Shown here: piece after piece, positions 1-5,115 of the stretch
Position numbering within the stretch: position 1 is the first letter of the stretch
How the letters are laid out: each line of letters opens with the position of its first letter
From: an uncultured Collinsella sp.
GTDB lineage: Bacteria > Actinomycetota > Coriobacteriia > Coriobacteriales > Coriobacteriaceae
Direction of reading: 5' to 3'
Assembly (NCBI GenBank): GCA_900556205.1
Contig: USNX01000108.1
Coordinates: forward strand, 1 to 5,115
Length of the DNA: 5,115 nucleotides
Translations under genes and position numbers: made by a program
Notes under the pieces: model-generated
Databases searched by the model: none
What the model was told of the DNA's origin: nothing
What the model saw: only the letters and a program-made list of their open reading frames with translations

Positions 1-1099
1 GGATGTACCAGGTGCATTCACCAAGGTCAGAGAGCTCGGCGCGGGCATCGGCAAACTGCTGGTCGGCGGCGGCACGGCGCTGGTCCAGGTCGGCTTGCGC
101 CTGCGCACGCTCGTCGCTGCCCTCGGCCATGCGATTGATGTTGTCCTGCTCAATCCCAAAGAGCATATTCGCCTGGCGCTCGGCCGCATCCAAGCTTGCC
201 GGCGTGTCGACCGTCAGTTCCTGAGCGCGCGCCTTCTCACGCTCCTCGCGGATCTTCTCGATATTGCCCTTGACCTCATTGATCTTTGCCGCGTAGGAAT
301 CCGAATAGGAGTTGAGGCTCTTGGCTCCCTCGACGATCACGTGGACCGCGGAGTAGGAAGAAGATGTCGCGGCGTCCTCGCTCACATAGAACTTATAGTC
401 CGCAGCCGAGGCGGCACGGAAGGCGTTGACTGTCGAGTCGGAGCTCACGTCGGTGGGATCGAGAACCTCGGCCGTGATGGTGTAATCGCCCGCGGCAAAC
501 TGGTCCTTGGCGCTTTGATTGGACGAGCTCGCGTCATTGGCGGCAAAACTCACCGTATCGCCGAGCTTTTTGCCCGAAGCCTTCAGGAACTTCGAAGTCA
601 CCGCGACCTCATCGGCGCTCTCGGGCAAATCGCCGTTCACGAGCACCGGCTGATCGATGTTCTCCTTGGAGAGACTTTGCACGACCACGCGCTCGCGCGT
701 TGTGCCCACGGCGGTGTAGGCGGTCTCGGCGTAGATGCCCTCGGCCGTTTCGACGCCATCGACCTCTTGGATGGCGTCGAGATCATCGTCAGTCAGGCCA
801 TAAGTCGACTGGACGTTGATATCGTAGACATTCTGCTGGTCAAAGTAGGCGTCAACCGAATCGCACAGGTCCTCGCAACCCGCCTTAAGGCCGCACATCA
901 CGCTCACGCCAAGCGCGGTGATGACCACGATTGACAAGAAGCGCTTAAGACTACCTCGGATTGTGCGATAGATGCCACGGCGAAAAACCGTCGGCACCAT
1001 ATCGTTTGAGCTTTGAGCGGTACGGTAGGTCGTAAACTCCCGGTCGCGCTCCGTGTGCTTAGCATCGCCGGATTGGCTGTTTTGGCGGTCCTGGTCCAT
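1..1099 (-). CDS. FtsX/MacB-like ABC transporter permease, N-terminal part (runs off left edge)
   Basis: The minus-strand frame is open from an ATG at 1099 to the window edge (366 codons, no stop), so the 3' part of the gene is missing. Residues 1-50 are hydrophilic and basic. Residues 52-74 (LKRFLSIVVITALGVSVMCG...) form a membrane segment. After it comes an extracytoplasmic region starting YFDQQNVYDINVQSTYGLTD, the usual opening of the large FtsX-like permeases of monoderm bacteria. Residues 265-360 are charged, rich in Glu, Ala, Gln and Arg, and look like a coiled coil. The last visible residues, WYI, match the short conserved motif that precedes the first FtsX core in this family. The gene starts 5 nt after the ATPase stop, so the two are surely co-transcribed and form one transporter. 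The start at 1099 is chosen for operon spacing and a weak GAGTGG upstream. An ATG at 1000 (residue 34) is an alternative. The family is clear; the substrate is unknown. Confidence 0.88.
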   Translation of the reverse strand, partial: MDQDRQNSQSGDAKHTERDREFTTYRTAQSSNDMVPTVFRRGIYRTIRGSLKRFLSIVVITALGVSVMCGLKAGCEDLCDSVDAYFDQQNVYDINVQSTYGLTDDDLDAIQEVDGVETAEGIYAETAYTAVGTTRERVVVQSLSKENIDQPVLVNGDLPESADEVAVTSKFLKASGKKLGDTVSFAANDASSSNQSAKDQFAAGDYTITAEVLDPTDVSSDSTVNAFRAASAADYKFYVSEDAATSSSYSAVHVIVEGAKSLNSYSDSYAAKINEVKGNIEKIREEREKARAQELTVDTPASLDAAERQANMLFGIEQDNINRMAEGSDERAQAQADLDQRRAAADQQFADARAELSDLGECTWYI

Positions 1100-1104
1100 G
1101 GGCG

Positions 1105-1806
1105 CTACCACTCGATCGTCTCGATAGGCACGGGATTTTGCTGGACCGTCTCGCTCTCCACGCGACCGTTCTTAAAGCGGATCAGGCGATCGGCCATGGG
1201 TGCTAGCGCGGAGTTGTGGGTGATGATAATGACCGTAATGCCCTGCTTGCGGCAAGTGTCCTGTAGCAGCTGCAAGATCTGCTTGCCGGTTTTATAGTCA
1301 AGTGCGCCCGTGGGCTCGTCGCACAAAAGCAGCTTGGGGTTCTTTGCCAGTGCGCGGGCAATGGACACGCGCTGCTGCTCGCCGCCCGAAAGCTGCGCGG
1401 GGAAGTTGGCGAGGCGCTCGCCCAGGCCAACCTGGCAAAGCGTTTGCTCGGCATCGAGCGAATCGGGGCAGATCTGAGCTGCGAGCTCAACGTTTTCGAG
1501 CGCCGTCAGGTTGGGGACCAGATTGTAGAACTGGAAGACAAAGCCGACATCGGCGCGGCGGTATTCCACGAGCTGAGCCTCGTTGGCGGAGCTCACGTCG
1601 CGCCCGTCCACCGTCACGGTGCCGGAGGTCGCCGTATCCATGCCGCCCAGAATGTTGAGCGCCGTGGTCTTGCCGGCACCCGAAGCACCCAGGATAATGG
1701 CGAGCTCACCGCGCTCAACAGAAAAGCTCGCGCCGTCGAGCGCGTGGATGCGGGCATCGCCCTCGCCGTATGCTTTGATGACGTCTTTGAATTCGATATA
1801 AGCCAT
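1105..1806 (-). CDS. ABC transporter ATP-binding protein, MacB/LolD type
   Basis: A complete 233-residue nucleotide-binding subunit with every expected motif: Walker A GASGAGKT (40-47), Q-loop Gln92 in [14 protein letters not shown], signature LSGGEQQR (139-146), Walker B LLLCDEP (159-165), D-loop GALD (167-170) and switch His197 in IITHN. The phrases [14 protein letters not shown] and DEPTGALD are typical of the MacB/LolD/FtsE branch, which works with FtsX-fold permeases. It would hydrolyse ATP on the cytoplasmic face to drive the permease encoded 5 nt downstream. In MacB-like systems this is usually mechanical work on an extracytoplasmic substrate rather than import. The ATG at 1806 has GGGA about 8 nt upstream. 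No accessory or TolC-like gene is visible, so the substrate cannot be named. Length and motif order are normal for the family. Confidence 0.95.
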   Translation of the reverse strand: MAYIEFKDVIKAYGEGDARIHALDGASFSVERGELAIILGASGAGKTTALNILGGMDTATSGTVTVDGRDVSSANEAQLVEYRRADVGFVFQFYNLVPNLTALENVELAAQICPDSLDAEQTLCQVGLGERLANFPAQLSGGEQQRVSIARALAKNPKLLLCDEPTGALDYKTGKQILQLLQDTCRKQGITVIIITHNSALAPMADRLIRFKNGRVESETVQQNPVPIETIEW

Positions 1807-2007
1807 CGATTAATTCCCATCTGGTCGGATAACTCTTTAGTATTACCCATTTCGCACCGACCAAAAAGGGACAGGTTTATTTTGGCTGGTTTTATATGGG
1901 GAAACGGCAGCTATAGATGAGGCGCCGGGGAGGCAGAGAAATCATCGACAGGGTCAGGCCGACCGCCAAACACAACGCACGCATCTCTATCTGTCAGACA
2001 AATCATT
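1807..2007. other. Divergent intergenic region upstream of the ABC operon
   Basis: No gene is supported here. It must hold the promoter for the leftward ABC operon, but only weak candidates are visible: a minus-strand TAATAC (1845-1840) and a TATAAA (1896-1891), neither with a good -35. Positions 1861-1885 contain CCAAAA and TTTTGG arms flanking a GGGACAGGTTTA core. A short odd dyad TGTCaGACA lies at 1992-2000, close to the LexA box. Confidence 0.4.
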
Positions 2008-2021
2008 CGAACAGCTGTTCG
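2008..2021. promoter_or_regulatory. LexA-binding site (SOS / Cheo box)
   Basis: CGAACAGCTGTTCG is a perfect 14-bp palindrome. It matches the Gram-positive and actinobacterial LexA consensus CGAAC-N4-GTTCG exactly, and the 16-bp actinobacterial form TCGAAC-N4-GTTCGA at 15 of 16 positions. It sits 56 nt before the ATG at 2078 and directly upstream of TATGAT hexamers, so bound LexA would block that promoter. The leftward ABC start is about 200 bp away, so control of that operon is less likely. LexA binding itself is inferred from the sequence match and position. Confidence 0.82.
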
Positions 2022-2036
2022 TTTCTATGATATGAT
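2008..2036 (+). promoter_or_regulatory. Probable promoter of the GyrI-like gene, overlapping the LexA box
   Basis: TATGAT at 2031-2036 is a good -10 hexamer, and an overlapping second TATGAT lies at 2026-2031. With a 17-bp spacer the -35 is CGAACA (2008-2013), which keeps only the ACA half of TTGACA and lies inside the LexA palindrome. Operator-on-promoter overlap is the usual layout for SOS genes. Transcription would start near 2043, leaving a leader of about 35 nt. Confidence 0.55.
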
Positions 2037-2077
2037 TCCGCTATCTAAGCAGGCCAATACGCAGAAAGGCGGCCAAC

Positions 2078-2716
2078 ATGGCGTTCGACTTTAAGAAGGA
2101 ATGCAAGGAGCTCTACAAACCTGCAAGCAAGCCGAGTATCGTAACTGTCCCGCCTATGAGCTACGTTGCCGTTCGCGGAAAGGGCGACCCAAATACCGAA
2201 GGTGGCGAGTATCAAAACGCCCTGCCGCTGCTTTACGGCATCGCCTATACCGTCAAGATGTCGAAGAAAGGCTCAAGGAATATCGAGGGCTATTTCGACT
2301 TTGTGGTACCGCCGCTCGAGGGTTTCTGGTGGCAAGACTCCCCGAGCAGCGACATCGATTATGTACGCAAGGACGATTTCAACTTTATCTCGTGCATCCG
2401 CCTGCCCGATTTCGTCACCCGAGATGACTTTGACTGGGCGGTCGCGGAAGCCACGACCAAAAAGAAACTGGACTTTTCCGCCGTCGAACTGCTTAAAGTT
2501 GACGAGGGTCTCTGCGTTCAATGCATGCACACCGGGCCCTACGACAACGAACCGGCGACCGTAGACGCTATGCATGAATACACGACCGAGCAGGGCTATG
2601 TCCCCGACTTCTCAGATACCCGTTTACATCACGAAATCTATCTCTCCGATCCACGCAAATGTGCACCGGAGAAACTAAAGACCGTGGTTCGTCATCCTAT
2701 CAAGCGCGCTGAATAG
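2078..2716 (+). CDS. GyrI-like domain protein (small-molecule binding / possible cyclopropanoid hydrolase), probably SOS-regulated
   Basis: This 212-residue protein belongs to the stand-alone GyrI-like (SbmC/Rob C-terminal, AraC effector-binding fold) family. Recognisable blocks are VPPMSYVAVRGKGDPN (24-39), the aromatic PPLEGFWW (78-85), EGLCVQCMHTGPYDNEP (143-159) and the C-terminal HHEIYLSDPR (184-193) followed by PEKLKTVVRHP. There is no DNA-binding domain, so it is not an AraC or MerR regulator, and no signal peptide, so it is cytosolic. Characterised relatives bind hydrophobic ligands. Some have been reported to hydrolyse cyclopropane-containing DNA alkylators of the CC-1065/yatakemycin type, and E. 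coli SbmC/GyrI protects DNA gyrase. The upstream AAAGGCGG ribosome site supports the ATG at 2078. The LexA box over its promoter suggests induction by DNA damage. The gene appears monocistronic. Family assignment is firm; the enzymatic role is inferred. Confidence 0.9.
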   Translation: MAFDFKKECKELYKPASKPSIVTVPPMSYVAVRGKGDPNTEGGEYQNALPLLYGIAYTVKMSKKGSRNIEGYFDFVVPPLEGFWWQDSPSSDIDYVRKDDFNFISCIRLPDFVTRDDFDWAVAEATTKKKLDFSAVELLKVDEGLCVQCMHTGPYDNEPATVDAMHEYTTEQGYVPDFSDTRLHHEIYLSDPRKCAPEKLKTVVRHPIKRAE

Positions 2717-2746
2717 CGCGGAGCGTCATTTCACGCGCTAGGTTTT
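2714..2746 (+). terminator. Weak terminator-like hairpin after the GyrI-like gene
   Basis: TAGCGCG (2714-2720, including the stop codon) pairs perfectly with CGCGCTA (2734-2740) across a 13-nt loop. Only a short T-run follows (TTTT, 2743-2746). The position fits a terminator, but the wide loop and short tract make it weak. Confidence 0.4.
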
Positions 2747-2775
2747 AAGCCAGCCAACCAGCCGCCTCCCAGGCT

Positions 2776-2816
2776 GTCAAGCAATTATCTTGACGCGGCC
2801 CGCAGCATCTTATAAG
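2776..2816 (+). promoter_or_regulatory. Candidate promoter with dyad operator upstream of the CLC gene
   Basis: TTGACG (2790-2795) is a near-consensus -35. TATAAG (2811-2816) lies 15 bp downstream, which is a short spacer. The -35 is embedded in a dyad, GTCAAG (2776-2781) and CTTGAC (2789-2794), separated by CAATTAT, so a repressor or a hairpin could act there. Transcription would begin near 2823 and give a leader of about 60 nt containing the 2830-2871 hairpin. Spacing makes this tentative. Confidence 0.38.
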
Positions 2817-2829
2817 TTTGTTTTGCTAA

Positions 2830-2871
2830 AGCTGGAAAGCCTCTCAACGATGCGCAACTCCAGCTCTTTTT
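2830..2871 (+). terminator. Hairpin plus T-run in the CLC leader (attenuator-like)
   Basis: AGCTGGA (2830-2836) is perfectly complementary to TCCAGCT (2859-2865), with a 22-nt loop, then C and TTTTT (2867-2871). The T-run ends 15 nt before the GTG start at 2887. It may be a real intrinsic terminator for upstream transcripts, or a leader attenuator controlling the CLC gene. No fluoride (crcB) riboswitch core can be recognised in the leader. Confidence 0.45.
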
Positions 2872-2886
2872 CTATCAAGAGAGCAA

Positions 2887-4137
2887 GTGTCGGAAAACAA
2901 AATGTCGGAAAGCAACGTATCGAGCAGAATCAAACGCTTGCTCAACACCTATAGCGGCCTCGTGCTTATGGGTGCCGTCGGAATCCCTATCGGCATCATC
3001 GTTGGCGCCATCTGCGCACTCTTTGGACGCGTGCTTCTGGCAATCGGCGCCTTCCGCGACGAACACATCACACTGCTCCTTCCCTTCCTCGCCCTCATGG
3101 GCTTGGCCATCGTATTTTCCTACCGCACCTGGGGCAAAGGCACCGATCGGGGCATGAGCCTGGTATTTGACGTAGGTCACGGACGCGAGGACGCCATCTC
3201 CCCGCGTTTGGTGCCGCTCATTATGTTGAGCACGTGGGGGACGCACCTCTTTGGCGGCAGTGCGGGGCGCGAGGGCGTGGCCGTGCAGATTGGTGCAACC
3301 GTCTCGCACTGGATCGGCAGGCGTCTACCTTTCCGAAACCCCGGCAACACGTTTTTGCTCATTGGTATGGCCGCTGGCTTTGCCGGGCTCTTTCGAACGC
3401 CTCTTGCTGCCACGGTCTTTGCTATCGAAGTACTGGTCGCAGGACGCATGGAATACCGCGCGCTGTTTCCCGCGCTTACGGCCTCGCTCGCCGCAAGTAT
3501 GACCTCCGGCGCCCTGGGACTCGAGAAGTTCGAAGTCGCCGTTGTCGCCTCATACGCGCTTGATCTCCCCGGTCTTGGACGGCTTGCGGTGCTGGGTATC
3601 GCGTTTGGCATGGTAGGCGGCGCCTTTGCCTGGTGCCTTGCCCACGCCAAGACCCTTGCGGCGCGACTGCTCCCCAACCCCTATGTACGAATCGCCGTTA
3701 TGGGCATCGCGCTATCAGCGATTCTGCTCACACTGTGGCAGGGGCGATACTGCGGACTTGGTACCAACCTGATATCGGCAGCGCTCAACGGTGACGGCAA
3801 GGACGCCATCATGCCTTGGGACTGGGCGCTCAAATTCGCACTCACCATTACCACGCTTGCCGCAGGATATCAGGGTGGCGAGGTGACGCCGTTGTTCTCC
3901 ATCGGAGCGAGCCTTGGCGTCGTGCTCGCCGAAATCCTCGGCATGCCCGTCGAACTTTGCGCCGCGCTGGGATACGCCGCCGTCTTTGGCGGCGCCACCA
4001 ACGCGCTGCTCGCGCCGATCCTCATTGGCTGCGAGGTCTTCGGTTTCGGTAATCTGCCGGCGTTCTTTATCGTCTGCGTTGTGGCTTATCTGTTCAACAT
4101 GGACAAATCGATCTACGCCCTGCAGGAGCGGGCGTAG
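2887..4137 (+). CDS. CLC-family antiporter, probably fluoride/proton (CLC-F) type
   Basis: A 416-residue polytopic membrane protein with the two-fold CLC architecture. Key segments are GGSAGREGVAVQIGA (123-137), with Glu129 in the gating position, PLAATVFAIEVL (172-183), and GYQGGEVTPLFSIGA (327-341), with Glu332. Near the C-terminus NMDKSIYALQ (404-413) matches the family's SIYxxQ ending. GREG combined with GGEVTPLF, the lack of the internal proton Glu of chloride CLCs and the absence of CBS domains point to the CLC-F clade, which exports fluoride in exchange for protons. Start: GTG at 2887 with AAGAGAG just upstream. An ATG at 2902 (codon 6) is a real alternative, because the first ten residues are the near-duplicate MSENK/MSESN. 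It stands alone, convergent with ogt. CLC membership is certain; fluoride specificity is inferred from motifs without a fluoride riboswitch to support it. Confidence 0.92.
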   Translation: MSENKMSESNVSSRIKRLLNTYSGLVLMGAVGIPIGIIVGAICALFGRVLLAIGAFRDEHITLLLPFLALMGLAIVFSYRTWGKGTDRGMSLVFDVGHGREDAISPRLVPLIMLSTWGTHLFGGSAGREGVAVQIGATVSHWIGRRLPFRNPGNTFLLIGMAAGFAGLFRTPLAATVFAIEVLVAGRMEYRALFPALTASLAASMTSGALGLEKFEVAVVASYALDLPGLGRLAVLGIAFGMVGGAFAWCLAHAKTLAARLLPNPYVRIAVMGIALSAILLTLWQGRYCGLGTNLISAALNGDGKDAIMPWDWALKFALTITTLAAGYQGGEVTPLFSIGASLGVVLAEILGMPVELCAALGYAAVFGGATNALLAPILIGCEVFGFGNLPAFFIVCVVAYLFNMDKSIYALQERA

Positions 4138-4165
4138 AAAGATGTCCAAGCAGGTGGTCTCAACC

Positions 4166-4303
4166 GGAAACGGCGTCCCACTCTGAGGCTGTATTCCGGG
4201 GCACGGTTTCCGCTCGGGACGCCATTCGGAAAGCGCATCCCGCTTTAAAACAGAATTCCGGGACGTGGTTTCCGTCTGAGCCTCCATTCGGAAAGCGTGT
4301 CCC
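4166..4303. repeat. 62-bp tandem array of alternating 14-bp inverted arms
   Basis: Five 14-bp arms of the form GGAAA-N5/6-CCC occur in alternating orientation: direct at 4166-4179, 4228-4241 and 4290-4303; inverted at 4198-4211 and 4260-4273. Same-orientation arms are exactly 62 bp apart. Spacers alternate at 18 and 16 nt, and each 16-nt spacer ends in CATTC while each 18-nt spacer ends in ATTCC. Adjacent arms can pair, giving tandem or alternative hairpins. One inner stem is the perfect AAAGCG (4230-4235) with CGCTTT (4241-4246). The array fills most of the gap between two convergent stop codons (4137 and 4344). It could be a two-way terminator or a REP-like intergenic repeat; the sequence alone does not decide. 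Confidence 0.8.
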
Positions 4304-4343
4304 GTTCTTTCACGGCATCTTGGCTATGCAAAGTGCTCGAGCG

Positions 4344-4922
4344 CTACACCTCGTACGCGCCCTCAAGCCGCAGCAGCCACTCCTTGCGATCAAGCCCGCC
4401 GGCATATCCGTTGAGCGATCCGTCGGCCGCCACCACGCGATGGCACGGCACGATAATCGAAATGGGATTACGCGCGACCGCGGCCCCCACGGCACGGGGA
4501 GACACAACGGGGTCATCGTTTCCCGGTACACGATGCCGAGCCGCAACACGCTGGGCGATCTCGCCATACGTAGCGACCTCGCCACGCGGAATAGAAAGCA
4601 GCTCGTACCAAACTTCACGCTGAAACGCCGTACCGATCATATGTAACGGCGGCGTATACCGAGGCTCCTGCCCTGCAAAATAAGCATTCAGCCAAGCCCA
4701 CGAACGCTCAAGCACCGAAGAAGCCGCACCATGGGCCGGATTCGCCGAAGACATGCCACCAATACCGGAAATCGCATCGGTACCTTCAACATGCTCTGCA
4801 TCTTCTTTGAGAAGCGTAGAGCCAAAGTGCTCCTGTCCCTCAAACCAAAGCCCTGTCAAACCACGGCCATCAGCGGCAAGCAAAATCTCGCCCAAAGGCG
4901 AAGCAAACGTCGTCGTGACCAC
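4344..4922 (-). CDS. ogt: Methylated-DNA--protein-cysteine S-methyltransferase (O6-alkylguanine-DNA alkyltransferase)
   Basis: This 192-residue suicide repair protein transfers alkyl groups from O6-alkylguanine (and O4-alkylthymine) to its own cysteine. The acceptor is Cys160 in IIVPCHRV (156-163). Other family blocks are GTAFQREVWYELLSIPRG (97-114), ATYGEIA (117-123), the Arg finger Arg143 in PRAVGAAVARNP (142-153), and the substrate-side GYAGGLDRKEWLLRLE (172-187). The start is GTG at 4922, fixed by a strong AAAGGAG (4935-4929) six bases upstream. Two stretches are longer than usual: an acidic, Ser/Gly-rich linker at about 38-70 and a PGNDDPVVS loop (133-141) just before the Arg finger. There is no Ada-type metal domain, so it is the constitutive Ogt form. 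A possible -10 TATTAT lies at 4955-4950. It is transcribed alone and convergent to the CLC gene. Confidence 0.95.
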   Translation of the reverse strand: MVTTTFASPLGEILLAADGRGLTGLWFEGQEHFGSTLLKEDAEHVEGTDAISGIGGMSSANPAHGAASSVLERSWAWLNAYFAGQEPRYTPPLHMIGTAFQREVWYELLSIPRGEVATYGEIAQRVAARHRVPGNDDPVVSPRAVGAAVARNPISIIVPCHRVVAADGSLNGYAGGLDRKEWLLRLEGAYEV

Positions 4923-4928
4923 CAGCGG

Positions 4929-4980
4929 CTCCTTTCAAAACTCCGCACCATAATACCGCGAATTGTGCAGACAGCCCCAA
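4929..4980 (-). promoter_or_regulatory. Ribosome binding site and tentative promoter of ogt
   Basis: AAAGGAG (minus strand, 4935-4929) is a near-perfect Shine-Dalgarno sequence and decides the GTG start at 4922. Upstream, TATTAT (4955-4950) could be the -10. The best -35 is TTGGGG (4980-4975) at a long 19-bp spacer, so the promoter part is weak. Confidence 0.45.
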
Positions 4981-4985
4981 TCGAC

Positions 4986-5115
4986 CCCAAAGTCACCCAA
5001 GGCAGCAGGCGCGCAGCGCCGCAGCTGCCGCACGAACCCAAAGTCCCCGCAGGCAGCAGGCGCAACGCGCCGCAGCTGCCGGCCGCGCCCCACAGTCCCC
5101 AAAGGCGGCAGGCGC
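4986..5115. repeat. 51/52-bp GC-rich tandem hairpin repeat, truncated by window end
   Basis: Two full units and the start of a third are visible. Each opens with CCCAMAGTC (4986, 5037, 5089), then GGCRGCAGGCGC (5001, 5052, 5104). Each full unit holds a two-part hairpin: GGCAGC with GCTGCC (5001-5006/5024-5029; 5052-5057/5075-5080) outside, and GGCGC with GCGCC inside. The tri-nucleotide loop differs (GCA in unit 1, AAC in unit 2) while both stems are kept. The first two periods keep a reading frame (51 nt), but the next is 52 nt, so a protein repeat is unlikely. No T-run follows the hairpins. The array starts about 63 nt upstream of the ogt start and continues beyond the window. Confidence 0.8.

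Noticed and set aside
95..934. Long open frame of 279 codons on the plus strand
   Set aside because: It is antisense to the FtsX-like permease, whose protein is clearly recognisable. The frame is a by-product of high GC content, and its His/Arg/Leu-rich translation matches no family.
2740..2886. Fluoride (crcB) riboswitch before the CLC-F-type gene
   Set aside because: The expected GGNGATGG...CNCC and CTGATG...CTCCTAC elements are absent; the only GATG (2849-2852) lies in the loop of another hairpin.
4143..4187. 14-codon ORF (ATG to TGA) after the CLC gene
   Set aside because: It has no convincing ribosome site, overlaps the repeat array, and carries no recognisable peptide signal.
3715..4287. 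190-codon minus-strand frame over the end of the CLC gene
   Set aside because: It overlaps a certain CLC coding region and runs through the structured repeat array; the translation has no family features.
4166..4303. CRISPR array
   Set aside because: The repeated units are 14-bp arms in alternating orientation with related spacers, only two periods are present, and there are no cas genes.
4332..4345. Palindrome around GCTCGAGC at the end of ogt as a terminator
   Set aside because: It has no loop and no T-run; it is a short near-perfect palindrome that cannot form a normal terminator hairpin.
4965..5115. GTG-started open frame through the 51-bp repeats encoding a 17-residue repeat
   Set aside because: There is no ribosome site, the third unit is shifted by one base relative to the frame, and the conserved feature is base pairing, not codons.

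Overview
The window looks like chromosomal DNA from a GC-rich, monoderm actinobacterium. A Coriobacteriia gut commensal of the Collinsella kind fits best. This is inferred from protein style (a MacB-like ATPase paired with a very large FtsX-type permease, a CLC-F-type antiporter), codon use and a Gram-positive-type LexA box. No rRNA or other marker gene is present, so the genus is a guess.

Layout. Positions 1-1806 hold a leftward two-gene ABC transporter operon: a MacB/LolD-type ATPase (1806-1105), then after 5 nt the N-terminal 366 codons of an FtsX-like permease that runs off the left edge. Positions 1807-2077 are a divergent intergenic region. It contains a perfect 14-bp LexA/Cheo box (2008-2021) overlapping the promoter of the next gene. 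Positions 2078-2716 encode a GyrI-like small-molecule-binding or hydrolase protein. Positions 2717-2886 are a leader region with a terminator-like hairpin, a possible promoter with a dyad on its -35, and a second hairpin plus T-run just before the next start codon. Positions 2887-4137 encode a CLC-family antiporter resembling the fluoride/proton CLC-F clade. The 206-bp gap between this gene and the convergent ogt gene carries an array of five 14-bp arms in alternating orientation, with an exact 62-bp period. Positions 4922-4344 encode an O6-alkylguanine-DNA alkyltransferase on the minus strand. Upstream of it a different 51/52-bp GC-rich hairpin repeat begins and runs off the right edge.

How the pieces may work together. 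The GyrI-like gene with a textbook SOS operator suggests a DNA-damage-inducible protein. Some GyrI-like proteins hydrolyse cyclopropane-bearing DNA-alkylating genotoxins, and E. coli sbmC/gyrI is itself an SOS gene. Together with the nearby alkyltransferase, the region could form a loose genotoxin or alkylation tolerance neighbourhood. That is a hypothesis, not something the sequence proves. The two structured repeat families bracketing ogt are the least explained elements here.
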